Shown: positions 1-9,896 of the stretch, piece after piece | Layout: the number at the start of each line of letters is the position of its first letter | Numbering within the stretch: the first letter of the stretch is position 1 | Assembly: GCA_035048495.1 (NCBI GenBank) | Contig: CM068545.1 | Location: 43,270,450-43,334,449 of the forward strand | Direction: 5' to 3' | Length of the DNA: 64,000 nucleotides | Source: Euptelea pleiosperma | Taxonomy: Eukaryota; Streptophyta; Magnoliopsida; Ranunculales; Eupteleaceae | Notes under the pieces: model-generated | The model's database searches: none | What the model was told of the DNA's origin: nothing | What the model saw: only the letters and a program-made list of their open reading frames with translations | Made by a program: the position numbers and the translations under genes

Positions 1-512
1 CCGCTTCTTCTCTCCCCCATTTGCAACACTAGAGAGAATTGGATCTCTCTAGATCTAACGGTCATTGATATTCGCTTAAAAGTGTTTATTTTAAGCCATT
101 ATCCTTCAGCGTTATCGCACTCTCCTACGTAAAATTTCCATATTTATCTACGTTTTTACATAAGAGTCGCTTCATTACGTAGAACACACTTTTCTGGACG
201 AAATGATATATTTGCATGCATTAAACGCATTTCTGGAGGTCTAGATATAAAGTCGTCTTGATCAAATCTCATTACGCGCTTTTCTCTTACAGGAAACCCG
301 ATCAGGCAATTCTCGAGACTTGCGGGCCCACAATCATCCATAGAAGCCTAATATCAAAGCTTAAAGAGCCAACAGGCTATGACTAGAAGATTCAGGCCAA
401 GTACGGGTCAAGTCAGAGGATCATAGAGTCGGATCAAGAATCGAGAAAGACGCAAAGCTGAAGACCAAGAGACGGGCCAAAGTGATTCAAAGCCGTACCA
501 ACTGACATAAAA

Positions 513-585
513 TGATGGTTTACGTAATTGGTGAAGCTGACGGAAGATTACATTGAAGATCAGGGTTCAAGACCCTTCGCCAGCT
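513..585 (+). ncRNA. tRNA-like unit in LTR U3 (A box + B box)
   Basis: An A-box-like TTACGTAATTGG begins at 520 and a good B box, GGTTCAAGACC, at 564. The spacing is 44 bp, exactly tRNA positions 8 to 52. The T arm AGGG-TTCAAGA-CCCT is intact, with a 7-nt loop. A TTTT run follows close to the 3' end (from 587), where a pol III terminator would lie. The anticodon arm is degenerate, so this is a tRNA-derived relic or pol III unit and not a functional tRNA. Confidence 0.55.
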
Positions 586-1390
586 CTTTTGTCTTTATTT
601 TGTATTATTTTCTCTCTCCTTTCTCCTAATTCTCGCTCCTCTCTCTCCATCTCTCTAGACTATAACATCTAACCCTTAAATCATCTCATCCAACCATTAG
701 ATCCTCAAATCGACCATCCGATCTTCAGATCGACCACCCCGATCCTCAGATCGATCATCCTAACCCTCAGATCTCCATCATCTAACCTTTGACCTCCTCT
801 TCTCCAGCTCTATCACATATCCCATAGCTTTTCCACCGTTGGATATTCCATTGAACCGTTGGATCTCTCCAGATTTGACAGTTCGCCTATCTGGCTAAAA
901 CCACCATCATCGACCCGGCCAAAATCTTGGCCATCCACCCATTTATTCCACGGCTCGATTAAAAGAATGGCCCATAAATCTCATGGCCAAGTGTCCCACA
1001 AGTCACTTTGCCAAACGGTCTACAAAGCCTATGGCCAAGTGGCTGACAAGCCTCCAAAACTCAAGTCTATGGCCCATGGCCCACGACCTTCACCCATTTA
1101 ATATCCACGGGTTCTCAATAACCCATGGGACCTCAAAGGCCCTTCACCATCATATACAAAGCCCACGGCCTCACAAAGCCCATTTCCCCATCTAGCCTTA
1201 GTGACCAAGTCATCCAACGGCTTCCTCGATTCTCTCTCCTCCAAAAATTCCCACGGTTTTAGAAACCATGTATATCTCTCTTTAACTAACCCTCTCTCTA
1301 TATTTCTATCGGCGAAGCAAAAACGAGAGGAAGAACCTCTCTAATTGGCAACAACAGATGAGGAGCTCCTCCCCATCTTCTTCAAGCACT

Positions 1391-1414
1391 GCCGGAGTTG
1401 CAAGCAACTCTGGC
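1391..1414 (+). other. LTR leader hairpin (CCGGAGTTGC stem)
   Basis: GCCGGAGTTGC and GCAACTCTGGC pair over 11 bp with a 2-nt loop and one G-T wobble. This is one member of a recurring stem-loop found in almost every family-1 LTR of the window. It lies about 50 bp downstream of the GCAAAAACGAGAGG leader start. Confidence 0.6.
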
Positions 1415-3130
1415 CAAACCTTTACTTCGGCTAGCAGAAAAAACTATTTCTTCCACTCCTCTAATCCTTGCTGCATGTGCTGCCCTTCAAGATCCACCCA
1501 TCTCTTCTTCTCCACCTTTCTCTCGACCAAGCCCCGTGCTGGTGCTTTCCACCACTTCATCGGGCGTTCCAGCAACCATCACTTGCTGCAAACCTCCTCC
1601 TTCTTCTTATGTTTTCTCTCCCTTGCAGGTTCGGACTGCAACTCTCTCTTGCAGGCCGTGATCTTTTCCAATGCCCGGACAGTCTTGTAGACCGTGTTGC
1701 TCTATCCTGCAACCACGCCCCCATGCACCACCGTGGGAACCCACGGTTTTGCTGTACATCGCCTCTGCAACTCGTGGGCCAGTCCATGTTCATCTGCCAT
1801 TAATGGCTAGATCTTGCTGTACATCTGCCTCATGATCTTCCTCCATGTTTTTGGAGTTGCAAACTTGCAACTCCAGCAAACAGTTTTCTTCCCCATCACC
1901 GTTTTGCCCCCCCATGCTCCACACTTCACTGCTTGCTGCTCCTTGCCTTCTTTAGCGGGATTGCAGCCAGGACGTCTTCATACTTGCAAACGGCTTGAGA
2001 TCTGGATCTGAAAAGCTTCTTCTCTCCCACGTTCTCCCACAATGGCACTGGTTCTCCTTCAAGCTCTGGTCATCTCTGCAACTTTCGACCAAAGAATGCA
2101 CCGTCTTCACCAGCAGCTCCTTCCATTGTCTTCATCAGTCCGTGATTCTCATGGACTGTAAGTCGCACAGACCTGCAACTCCTCACCTGTTACCACCTGC
2201 TATTGCTCTTTGCACTGCCCAACAGCCACCACGTGTTGCTGATCCTACCACCGTCCTCTCCTTTCATGGATGGTGATCCACCCTGCAGTTTACCACCAAC
2301 CCACATCCTGCAACCTCCTTCTTCTCCATCTTCGATCGCCTCCCAAAAGAACCATAAACGGTGGAGAGTTACAGATCTGCAACTCTCCTCCATTCTCATT
2401 TGTTTGAGAACAGGTGGCTTCCATGGGAGCCACCACGTTGCTGGTCTGCACCTGTTACATTACCTGCAAACCCTCTTTCACGGTTCTCACAATAGTGAGA
2501 ACACCACAACCCATTGTGGTTGCATTGCATCTCGTTCATGGCTGTCCTTCTGTGTACACCGTCCTCTCCTCCACCATTTCAACAGCATGTGCACCACCAC
2601 CACCTTTCAACATGGAGGTCAAGGTCCATGACTTGCTGCCTCATCTCAACGGCCAGATCAGTTGGGCTCCTCATACCCCAACCAGCAAGCTCCCAAGGGC
2701 AGCCTCCAATGGCCTGGATCTCCTCGCTGCGAGCTTTCTTACATGATTCCCAATGCACTAGCAGCTCCTCCCTCTTCTCCGATCAACAACTAGCAACCAC
2801 CTGCTGCCCGCCTTCTTGTTGCCATTCACCTTCTTCTTAGCATTCCATATTTATGGCCCACCATTCACTGTAGCCACCACACGTTGCTGCACTATGCCAC
2901 TGATCTCCATGTGCTGGCCAAACGGCCTACAACACGCACCACCACCAGGCCGAACTGCATGCGCCACCTAGTGACCAGCAAGCTTCGACCCTCTTTGCAC
3001 TATCATGCACCATGATCTCATGTTCTCCACGGTTCCATGCCTCTTCCCTTGGCGATGCACCCCTCAACGGCTTGAACTCACCATGGCCGATCTCCTATTT
3101 CCTTGGGCCAATCCCGATCTCGTAATCATG

Positions 3131-4123
3131 GTAAGTGTTTCCAAGGTATTTTCTCCTTCTAATGCTTACTTTCTCTCTCTAGAATTAGGTTTCTCTTCTA
3201 AACCTAGTTCTTCCATACTTTCTCTCTCTAGAATTCTCCTTTCTCTCTCTAGAATTCTACTTTCTCTCTCTAGATCTCTCTCTCTCTCTAAATGATATGG
3301 ACGGGAAGTGACATCCCTAATTCCATTTTTTCTCTCTACTTTCTCTCTCTACCTTCTATTTTTCTCTCTAGAGTGAGATGTCTCTCTCTAGAATTCATGT
3401 TTTCTCCCACTACTTTCTCAGGCCTGATCGCCTATTCACTTGGCCGACTCCTTTCGGCGAGTGAAAAGGTGAGCTTTTTAGGGCACATTATAGTACATTA
3501 GCCAATTCACATCTACCTTGTCGGCCAGTAAGATCCGATGTGGATTCCATGATTGAGTAGCATTCCATGAAATTTGGACGATCCTCTTCTTGATCGGTAG
3601 CGCCCTTAGCTCTGAGATTTCAATGGACGTTTCTTTCCCTTACCCCTTCTCTCGATTGAGCAGCATTCCATGAAATTTGGACGGTCCTCTTCTTGATCGG
3701 TAGCGCCCTTAGCTCCAAAGGTCATGGGATGTTTCTCTGTCAAAACCCTTCTCCACGATTGAAGCATTCATCGAAGTCTTGGACGACCTCTTCTTGATCG
3801 GTAGCGCTCTTAGCTCCGAGATTTCAATGGACGTTTCTTTTCCTTACCTCTTCATCTCTCAACCCTTTACATGCTTTCTTTATTTCTGTTATTTTGATTA
3901 ATGTACGCACTCTTCGATGATTAATGAAATTTGATTTTTTATTAATTTATTGTTCTCTGGATCTCAAACTAAAGATGTTTTAAATCGACTCACCCTTCTC
4001 ATCTTTCCACAATTCTCATTTCTCTCTGTATATTATTTGTCAGTTTAATTCCTTATTGTGCTAACTCACACCGAGTGCGGATCGACATCCGACACGTACT
4101 GCTATACAAGTTATATTTTGCAG
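3131..4123 (+). other. Predicted leader intron inside solo LTR I
   Basis: ATG|GTAAGT at 3131 is a consensus plant 5' splice site. TATTTTGCAG|ATAATCGG, ending at 4123, is a consensus 3' splice site preceded by T-rich sequence. The same donor/acceptor pair recurs at the same relative place in the other LTRs: 4405-4818, 9454-9813, 13596-14047, 25854-26340 and 50980-51431. Intron lengths are about 360-1000 nt. Splicing is inferred from the motifs only. Confidence 0.5.
4078..4091 (+). other. Conserved CGGAT-CGAC-ATCCG block near the LTR 3' end
   Basis: This is a 5-bp inverted repeat around CGAC, inside the phrase GAGTGCGGATCGACATCCGA. It is the best conserved sequence of the LTR family and recurs on the plus strand near 4771, 9765, 13996, 26291 and 51381. 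On the minus strand it recurs near 27800, 30200, 36363, 36585, 42510, 48215, 57420 and (degenerate) 60616. It always lies about 25-45 nt upstream of the predicted 3' splice site. Its role is unknown; an RNA stem, a branch-point region or an R/U5 signal are possible. Confidence 0.6.
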
Positions 4124-4404
4124 ATAATCGGATTTTACAAATATTGTTGAAGTTAGGGTTTCCGAATTGACGACGCGGAAAAATCTTACTTTCAGTCATC
4201 ATTTTTACAACAAGCAAAAAAAAAAAAGTCTACAAGAGATCTACGATCTCTCCTTCTTGGGTTGGTTCTCTCCCCCCTCTTATAACCTACAATCATCTAG
4301 GTTCCCTCTCCCCTTCTCTGAACCTCTCTATATCTCTCCTCTCCTTGGTTCGGTTCTCATCCAAAAATCATTAAGAACCGACTTTGCAAACCTCTTCTCC
4401 ATTG

Positions 4405-4818
4405 GTAAGTTACCAAGGTAAATCTCCATTTTCTATCTTCTCTTTCATTTTCTCTCTAAAATCTTATTCTTTCTCTTTATATTTCTTCTCTTATAATGCT
4501 TTCTAGAGTGATGATTATTTGTTTTTGATTTTCTTTTATGAATAAATTAGATTCAAGCATTGTAATTTGTATTATTTTAATAAATAAGTTTCTCTTTTCC
4601 GTTATGGTGTTTCTTTCTCTTTACTTATGTTGATTAGTTGATAGAAATCTCTCCAAAAAGATTATTTAAATTTCAATCATTAATCACCCACTCTCACCCT
4701 TCAATCTATATTTTCAAGCACTTTCTATTGTTCTAATGTTCTGTTAAATTGTGTTCCTTAACCCTGAGTGCGGATTCGACATCCGACATATCGCTATACA
4801 AAGTCTGTATTTCTGTAG
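4405..4818 (+). other. Predicted leader intron in LTR-0
   Basis: The donor is ATTG|GTAAGT (4405) and the acceptor TTTCTGTAG|GATT (4818). It has the same arrangement as in the other LTRs and encloses CT-rich sequence and the CGGAT..ATCCG block. Confidence 0.45.
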
Positions 4819-4903
4819 GATTTAAAGTGAACCAGAATTACAAATAGTGTTGAAATCTAGGGTTTTCGATCCAACGACATGGAAAAACCCTAATTTCAAG
4901 AAC

Positions 4904-5322
4904 CAAATTCAACCACCCTCTCAGTAGTAAATTTACGAATATTGAAATGCACAAATCTGTCCATAGCCAAAGACGATTGAAAAGCAAAAATATGAGCGCT
5001 CACCGCAGGAGTTTCTGTAGGACCAGATCGACCTCGAGATTGAGCTCTCCTAGATCCTTGAGATGATTCTCCTCTTTGAGTGTCTAGAGGTACCCGGTCT
5101 CCCTCCTCGTTTAGCACTAGATTGACCACGAAGCACAAATGGTTCACCATCATCACTCTCATCTTCGGAGTGAACAATGGTCCTCCGACGTCTAGGATTG
5201 TCCGCCATAAGAATAAGAATGGGAAGCAAGTACCAGAAAAATCCCATTTCGGACAAAAATAGCCTAAAAACCAACGAAGAAGATGAAGTGAGAAAATATT
5301 GAAATGAAGAGAAACTCACCAC
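4904..5322 (-). pseudogene. Retroelement ORF 5' fragment (MADNPRRRR... protein), frameshifted
   Basis: On the minus strand an ORF can start at 5322 or, more plausibly, at the ATG 5208-5206 (MADNPRRRR). The N-terminus is basic then acidic (SEDESDDGE), followed by a Ser/Arg/Gly-rich stretch. One frameshift near 5070 joins it to a frame ending ...MDRFVHFNIRKFTTERVV, where LTR-0 has cut the gene. The 'RFxxxxxRKFxxERxV' style resembles the N-terminal part of proteins carried by many plant retrotransposons, but I cannot name the family with confidence. It lies on the same strand as the copia gag and downstream of it, so it may be a second ORF of element P. A palindrome array (5450-5605) and a TATA-like box (5421-5430) sit directly upstream. 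Confidence 0.4.
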
Positions 5323-5420
5323 AAAAGTTTAGAGGAACAGTAGATCGGGCACTTGTGATCGATTGGGAGAAATTTAAGAGGCGGAGGGATCGATTGAAGT
5401 TGAAAATGACCCATTTTGGG

Positions 5421-5430
5421 TTTTATAAAA
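5421..5430 (-). promoter_or_regulatory. TATA-like box upstream of the MADNP ORF
   Basis: The minus strand reads TTTTATAAAA, about 100 nt before the ATG at 5322 and just downstream of the CCAATCGATTGG array. The copia LTRs have the same order (array, then CTATAAATA). That supports a promoter, but it is inference. Confidence 0.4.
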
Positions 5431-5449
5431 ATGAGTGCTGTACTGTCCA

Positions 5450-5605
5450 ATCAATTGGATTAAGTGATCAATCGATTGGAAAATATCTAATCAATTTGTC
5501 TGTACATTCCAATCGATTGGCGAAAACCCGATCGATTGGTCTATATAGTCCGATCGATTGGAGAAAACCCGATCGATAGGCCTGTATAGTCCGATCGATT
5601 GGACT
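5450..5605. repeat. CCAATCGATTGG palindrome cluster
   Basis: At least six exact or one-mismatch copies of the 12-bp palindrome CCAATCGATTGG occur within about 155 bp, separated by spacers that are also partly repeated (AAAACCCGATCGATTGG). Each unit is two divergent CCAAT boxes around CG. The same word is arrayed in the U3 of the copia LTRs at 35640-35905, 40216-40531 and 44560-44870. Confidence 0.7.
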
Positions 5606-6823
5606 CAGGGAAATTTTTTTTTTGAAATTTAAAACTCATTTTTACGTCCCCTGGCACAACAAGTACTTTTTAAAAAAAAAGAAATCATGATAATAATACT
5701 CAGAAAAATGTTAATTTTCAATGCATGAATCAACCTTGATAAGTATTAAAATTGAGTTATTTAGGAAAAAATGACTAATCATATTTGTGCAGTTTTGTTT
5801 CATAAAAAATATCAGCTCTTTTAGAATCTTGTGCAAGTCACACACCATTAGTGATCATAGATGCAAATATTAACAGTAATATCATCAAGTGTAAGTGGTT
5901 TGATTTTAACCGTGGTACAAGATAGATCTCAGTAATAATTTCTCATATAAATCAGAATCTAGAGGTATCCTGTATCCGACCATAAAATCCTCATTAGAGC
6001 TATTAGGGGTTCTCACATATCACTCATATAATTTTTATAGGTGTATTTGCTAATAGGATAAGAATTTTTCTAGCAAATTTGGCTATTTTTCACCCAATTT
6101 TTTTTTTGTTTATTGTGTGATAGTTTTCACACTCCCCATAGGTAGCCCTTTTCTGCAGCAAATAGAATCATGCTTCAATAGTAACCAGGGCCATATAGAC
6201 GACTTTTACTCTAGTTTTTAGAGGTAGTTATTTCCTTAGTAACAATAGCTCACATTAGGAAGCCAACAGTTGATTATAGTAGAATTTTAAAATCAATTGA
6301 AGGCAGGAACACTACTAATTTGAAGTCATAATCAATAGAGGTTTATTCCTAATTCCAATAATATAAGATCTCACACCGTAATCAGATCCGTACCCAACAG
6401 AAAAAATCAGTGTGCATGTGAAGTTAAATTAAATACACTGTATCAATAATCACCTAATGCAAACTAGTAAAGTTGACCAATCATAATAATCAAAAGATAT
6501 AATACTTAGATTAGCAAAACTTTACTAACATTGATACAATCAAATTTCTTGAATGTCCTCAAAATTACTGCTCATAAAAAATAATCATAATAATTACCAA
6601 TTTCAACATTCTTCTTAACATTGGATCTTTTGATTTTCTGAAATGTTTGATTTTTATAAACAAATAAGAAAACAAACAACAATCCCTCCACAAAGAATAA
6701 GAATGAAAAAACAAGATGGAACAAAGAGCTCATTGCTCCAAAATAGCAAGATTCAGAACATTTTCCTTTAGAGAATTTTTCTTCACCTACACAGATATGA
6801 TTTTTGTGGATTGGAAATTTCTC
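5606..6823 (-). other. AT-rich non-coding internal segment of copia element P
   Basis: This is about 1.2 kb of AT-rich DNA with no ORF of note and no repeat shared with the LTRs. It lies between the gag stop (6824-6826, minus strand) and the palindrome cluster, so pol is not where a standard copia element would have it. I see no protease, integrase or RT motif on either strand. Confidence 0.45.
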
Positions 6824-7271
6824 TTAGGATCTTGATATTCGCTCAAAAGTGCTTATTTTAAGCAATTATCCTTTTAGCGTTATTGCATTCTCCTACGTAA
6901 AATACTCTATTTACCTACTTTTCTACGTAAGAGTCTCTTCTGTTGCGTAGAACACACTTTTCTGGACGAAATGGTATATTTGCATGCATTAAACACATTT
7001 TCGGAAATCTAGATATTAAGCCGTTCTGATAAAGTCTCATTACGCGCTTCTTCTGTCGCAGAAAACCCCGATGGGATGATTCTCGAGACTTGCGGGCCTA
7101 GATCGATCATGAAAGCCCATTATCAAAGCTTAAAGAGCCAACAGGCTATGACTAGAAGATATGGGCCAAATACGGGTTGAAAAAGAGGATCGAAGAGCTG
7201 GCCCAAGGAACCACGAGAGCGGGAGAGCTGATAACCAAGAGAAGGACCAAAGCATTTAAAGCCACATCAAA

Positions 7272-7345
7272 TGATGGCCTGCTCTACTGGCAAAGCTCAA
7301 GTGAAGAACAATGGAAAACCAGGGTTCATGACCCTCTGCCAATAC
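7272..7345 (+). ncRNA. tRNA-like unit in U3 of solo LTR II
   Basis: The A-box region CTGCTCTACTGG starts at 7279 and the B box GGTTCATGACC at 7323, 44 bp apart. The T arm AGGG-TTCATGA-CCCT is intact. GATGGC before the A box can largely pair with GCCAAT after the T arm, like an acceptor stem. A T5 run (7346-7350) follows immediately, as at a pol III terminator. Confidence 0.6.
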
Positions 7346-8224
7346 TTTTTCTGATATTTTCTCTCTCATCTCTCCTTATTTTCTCTCTCTTCATTTCTCG
7401 GTCCTCGAATCTATTGACTTAACCCCAGACCTCCTGCTCATTGGCTCTGTCTCATCTCCCTTAGCTTTCTGACCGTTGGATCTTCCATCGGGCCGTTGAA
7501 TCTCTATAGATCGCCATGTGATCTATCAATTCTATGCATCCGACCATCCGATCATGCTACTGATCAGTCAATCATCCATCCTATCAACCACCCGATCTCC
7601 AGTGTAAAATATCAGTCCCTAAGGTAGGTTTGATTGTAGAGTAATGCCTCAGATTATTGATCGTGGCTGAGAGCGTAGAGCTCGATTTCCGAAGAAAGGA
7701 AAATACATCTTTCCTTGATGGGTATTTCAAGGGGAAAAATGCATTTTTCTCCCCTGGCAACCAAACGCACCCTAACCCACATCCATCGAGCCCAGTGGCC
7801 CACTATCCTTCTCACCTACCTTCTGGCCCATGGCCGATGCACTCTGGGCCCACGATTTTGAGCATTCCCATTGGCCAACCACTGGCCGACTCGTGGCGTC
7901 ATCTCTCGGCCAACCACTGGCCAACACGTGGCATCAGCTTTTGGCCTGGTGGTCATGGCCAAATAGCCCACGAGCCCAAGCCCGTAACCCACATCACTTT
8001 TCAAAAATAAAAATTAAAATAAAAAATAAAAAAAAAAAATGAAAAAAAAAATGAATTTTTTTTAGAAACCGTGAGTTTCTAAGTGTAGAAACCCACGGTT
8101 TCTACTTAAGGGGAGGGTTGAAAAACCCTCAAGAGCTCTCTTCCTCCTCCCATTTTTCTCTTTCTTCCTCTTCTGCTCAGCTCCTTCATCTCCGGCGAGC
8201 CACCACCGGACTGGTTCGCCGGCG

Positions 8225-8337
8225 TCTTCTTCTTCTTCTTCTTCTTCTTCTTCTTCTTCTTCTTCTTCTTCTTCTTCTTCTCCTTCTTCTTCTTCTTCTT
8301 CTTCTTCTTCTTCTTCTTCTTCTTCTTCTCCTCTTCC
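8225..8337 (+). repeat. (TTC)n microsatellite in LTR leader
   Basis: Over 110 bp of near-perfect CTT/TTC repeats occur in the leader of solo LTR II. Antisense (GAA)n tracts occupy the same place in the minus LTRs, for example 21946-21970, 22339-22381, 31300-31322 and 49593-49631. Long poly-Leu, poly-Glu, poly-Lys and poly-Arg frames across it are artefacts. Confidence 0.9.
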
Positions 8338-8373
8338 TCCTCCTCTTTGTCTTCTTCTTCGTCTGCACCGTCG

Positions 8374-8398
8374 CCGGAGTTGCAGACAGCAACTCCGG
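8374..8398 (+). other. LTR leader hairpin
   Basis: CCGGAGTTGC and GCAACTCCGG form a perfect 10-bp stem with a 5-nt loop AGACA, directly after the TTC tract. It is homologous in position to the hairpins at 12553, 19733, 31224, 49403 and 61831. Confidence 0.7.
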
Positions 8399-9453
8399 TC
8401 GTCGTTTTCACACACCACCTCCAGCACGTTCTTTCCCCCCTTCTCCTCCTATCCTTCTTCTTCCTCTCCGTTTTCTTCTTCTTCTTCTTCTTCTTCTTCT
8501 CCTTCCCTTGCTCCTCCTCTTCTTGCTCTACTTCGTCTTCATCTTAAAGCTCGCCGGACTGGTTCATCTTTTCCGGCGAGCTCCTCTTGGACCACCTCCT
8601 TTTCTCCGTCTCCCTCCGTTCTTCTTCGTCTATTCCTCTCTCTTCCTGCGTCTGCAAGGGCAAGCAGCACTATCCATCACTGCCTGCACCGTTCACTTCC
8701 ACCACCATCATCATTCACACGCCGGACTATTTTTTTTCTCACCGCCATTAACGCCTGAAACTCCTCCATTTTCTCCAACAACCAACGGTATCCCCTCCAT
8801 CAACCATTCCGTCCACCACAGGTCCAACCTCCTAGTTCTTCACAGCACCTCCATCAATATCCACCATCATCTTCTCCACCAGCACAGCCACGGTCCTGCA
8901 AATTCCGGCCAGCAGTTCCTTCATCGTCTTCTATCCATAAGACGTTGCAGACCCTCTCCTCAAGAGCTCCTCTCTTGGGAGCACCAGATCTACCATCATG
9001 CTGCAATCAGGCAGCAAACAACGGTTGCAGCCACGTCTAAAAAAATCGGAATACATGGTCTCCTTGATCGTGTGCTGCATCACCATTTAACGGTGGATCT
9101 TCTCCAGCAAGAACTATCACACCGAGTTCTGCCACTTCTTCATCATCACAGCCTATCTTAGGCTGAACACCACCACTGGTGCTCTTCACGGGACACCTAG
9201 CTAGTGGAAATCCTTCAATGCAAATGCACCACCGTTCAATCTCTTCCATTGCAATTGTGTTGACCAGATAAGGAAACAATCATGTGGATTTCCACAGTGA
9301 ATCCATACCCCCACCATCAACTCTCCTTGCTACATATGCAACTGAGTAGCTACTTCATCTCCAACGGTCGTGCATGCACCATGCAAGCCATACACCATTC
9401 CATGCCCGACAATTACCACTTGGCTGGACATGATCTCCGATCATCATCTTGTG

Positions 9454-9813
9454 GTAAGTTTCAAGGTAATCTCTAATTTCTCTCTCTAAATCTCACTTTC
9501 TCTCTCTACTACTTATTTCTCTCTCTACCTCTCATTCTCTTTCTAGAAATATTGTTTTAGCCATTTTCTCTCTCTAGATTTTCTCTTTCTCTCTCTACCC
9601 TAATCTCTTTTAATGCTTTCTAGTTTAGTTATTTTTATTTGATTTTCATTGTAAGAGACAAGTTCAGTTAAATAAATATGAATTAAGTGTGATTGAGTTA
9701 CTTTCTCTGCAAATTTCCCGTCATTTTATGTTCATTATTGCGCTAATCCGACTAAACCCGAGTGCGGATCGACATCCGACACGAATCCCTATACAAAAGT
9801 TCATATTTTACAG
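9454..9813 (+). other. Predicted leader intron in solo LTR II
   Basis: The donor is GTG|GTAAGT (9454-9459) and the acceptor TATTTTACAG|G (9813). The 360-nt interval is CT-rich and then T-rich, and includes the CGGAT-CGAC-ATCCG block at 9765-9778. Confidence 0.5.
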
Positions 9814-9896
9814 GTTAAAAGTCTCGGATAATTACAAATATTGTTGAAGTTAGGGTTTCCGTACCAACGACGCGGAAAAATCCTACTTTCAGATCT

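Larger units (their letters stand above)
66..4194 (+). mobile_element. Solo LTR I (Athila-like family), 4129 bp, TSD GTCAT
   Basis: It starts TGATATTCGCTTAAAAGTG and ends CTTACTTTCA. GTCAT occurs at 61-65 and 4195-4199, so this is a complete integrase-mediated insertion reduced to one LTR. No PBS or internal DNA is present. In order it contains the U3 terminus, a tRNA-like unit (513-585), CT-rich promoter sequence, a leader hairpin (1391-1414), a long pyrimidine-rich leader with many TGCAACTCC-like words, a GTAAGT donor (3131), CT-rich 'TTTCTCTCTCTAG' tracts (3170-3420), and the conserved 3' block. It is the longest LTR of the set; the extra length is in the middle, while the termini match the others. 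Short open frames within it look like chance products of low-complexity DNA. Confidence 0.93.
1..4898 (+). mobile_element. Athila-like LTR 'LTR-0', 3' part, interrupted by a solo LTR
   Basis: Bases 1-65 and 4195-4898 are the remains of one plus-strand LTR whose 5' end lies left of the window. Its 3' end is recognised by the family terminus: the CGGAT..ATCCG block near 4771, a TAG acceptor at 4816-4818, the phrase CTAGGGTTTTCG, and a terminal TTTCA ending at 4898. The next five bases AGAAC (4899-4903) would be the right TSD. The left TSD is outside the window, so I cannot say whether it is a solo LTR or the 3' LTR of a longer element. The interruption at 65/4195 is the precise GTCAT-flanked insertion described next. 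Confidence 0.75.
6833..9891 (+). mobile_element. Solo LTR II (Athila-like family), 3059 bp, TSD GATCT
   Basis: It starts TGATATTCGCTCAAAAGTGC and ends TCCTACTTTCA. GATCT flanks both sides (6828-6832 and 9892-9896). It interrupts the last codons of the copia gag; joining the flanks restores a reading frame that then meets TAA at 6826-6824. It contains a tRNA-like unit (7272-7345), a (TTC)n tract, a leader hairpin (8374-8398), and the donor/acceptor pair 9454/9813. Confidence 0.95.

Noticed and set aside
5450..5605. A CRISPR array, suggested by the regularly repeated 12-bp palindrome
   Set aside because: Repeats are too short, spacers are themselves repetitive, there are no cas genes, and the context is a plant retrotransposon.
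8062..8427. Long open frames of poly-Leu, poly-Glu, poly-Lys or poly-Arg on both strands
   Set aside because: They are translations of a (TTC)n/(GAA)n microsatellite in an LTR leader. The same artefact occurs at 22309-22515, 31174-31728 and 49282-49754.
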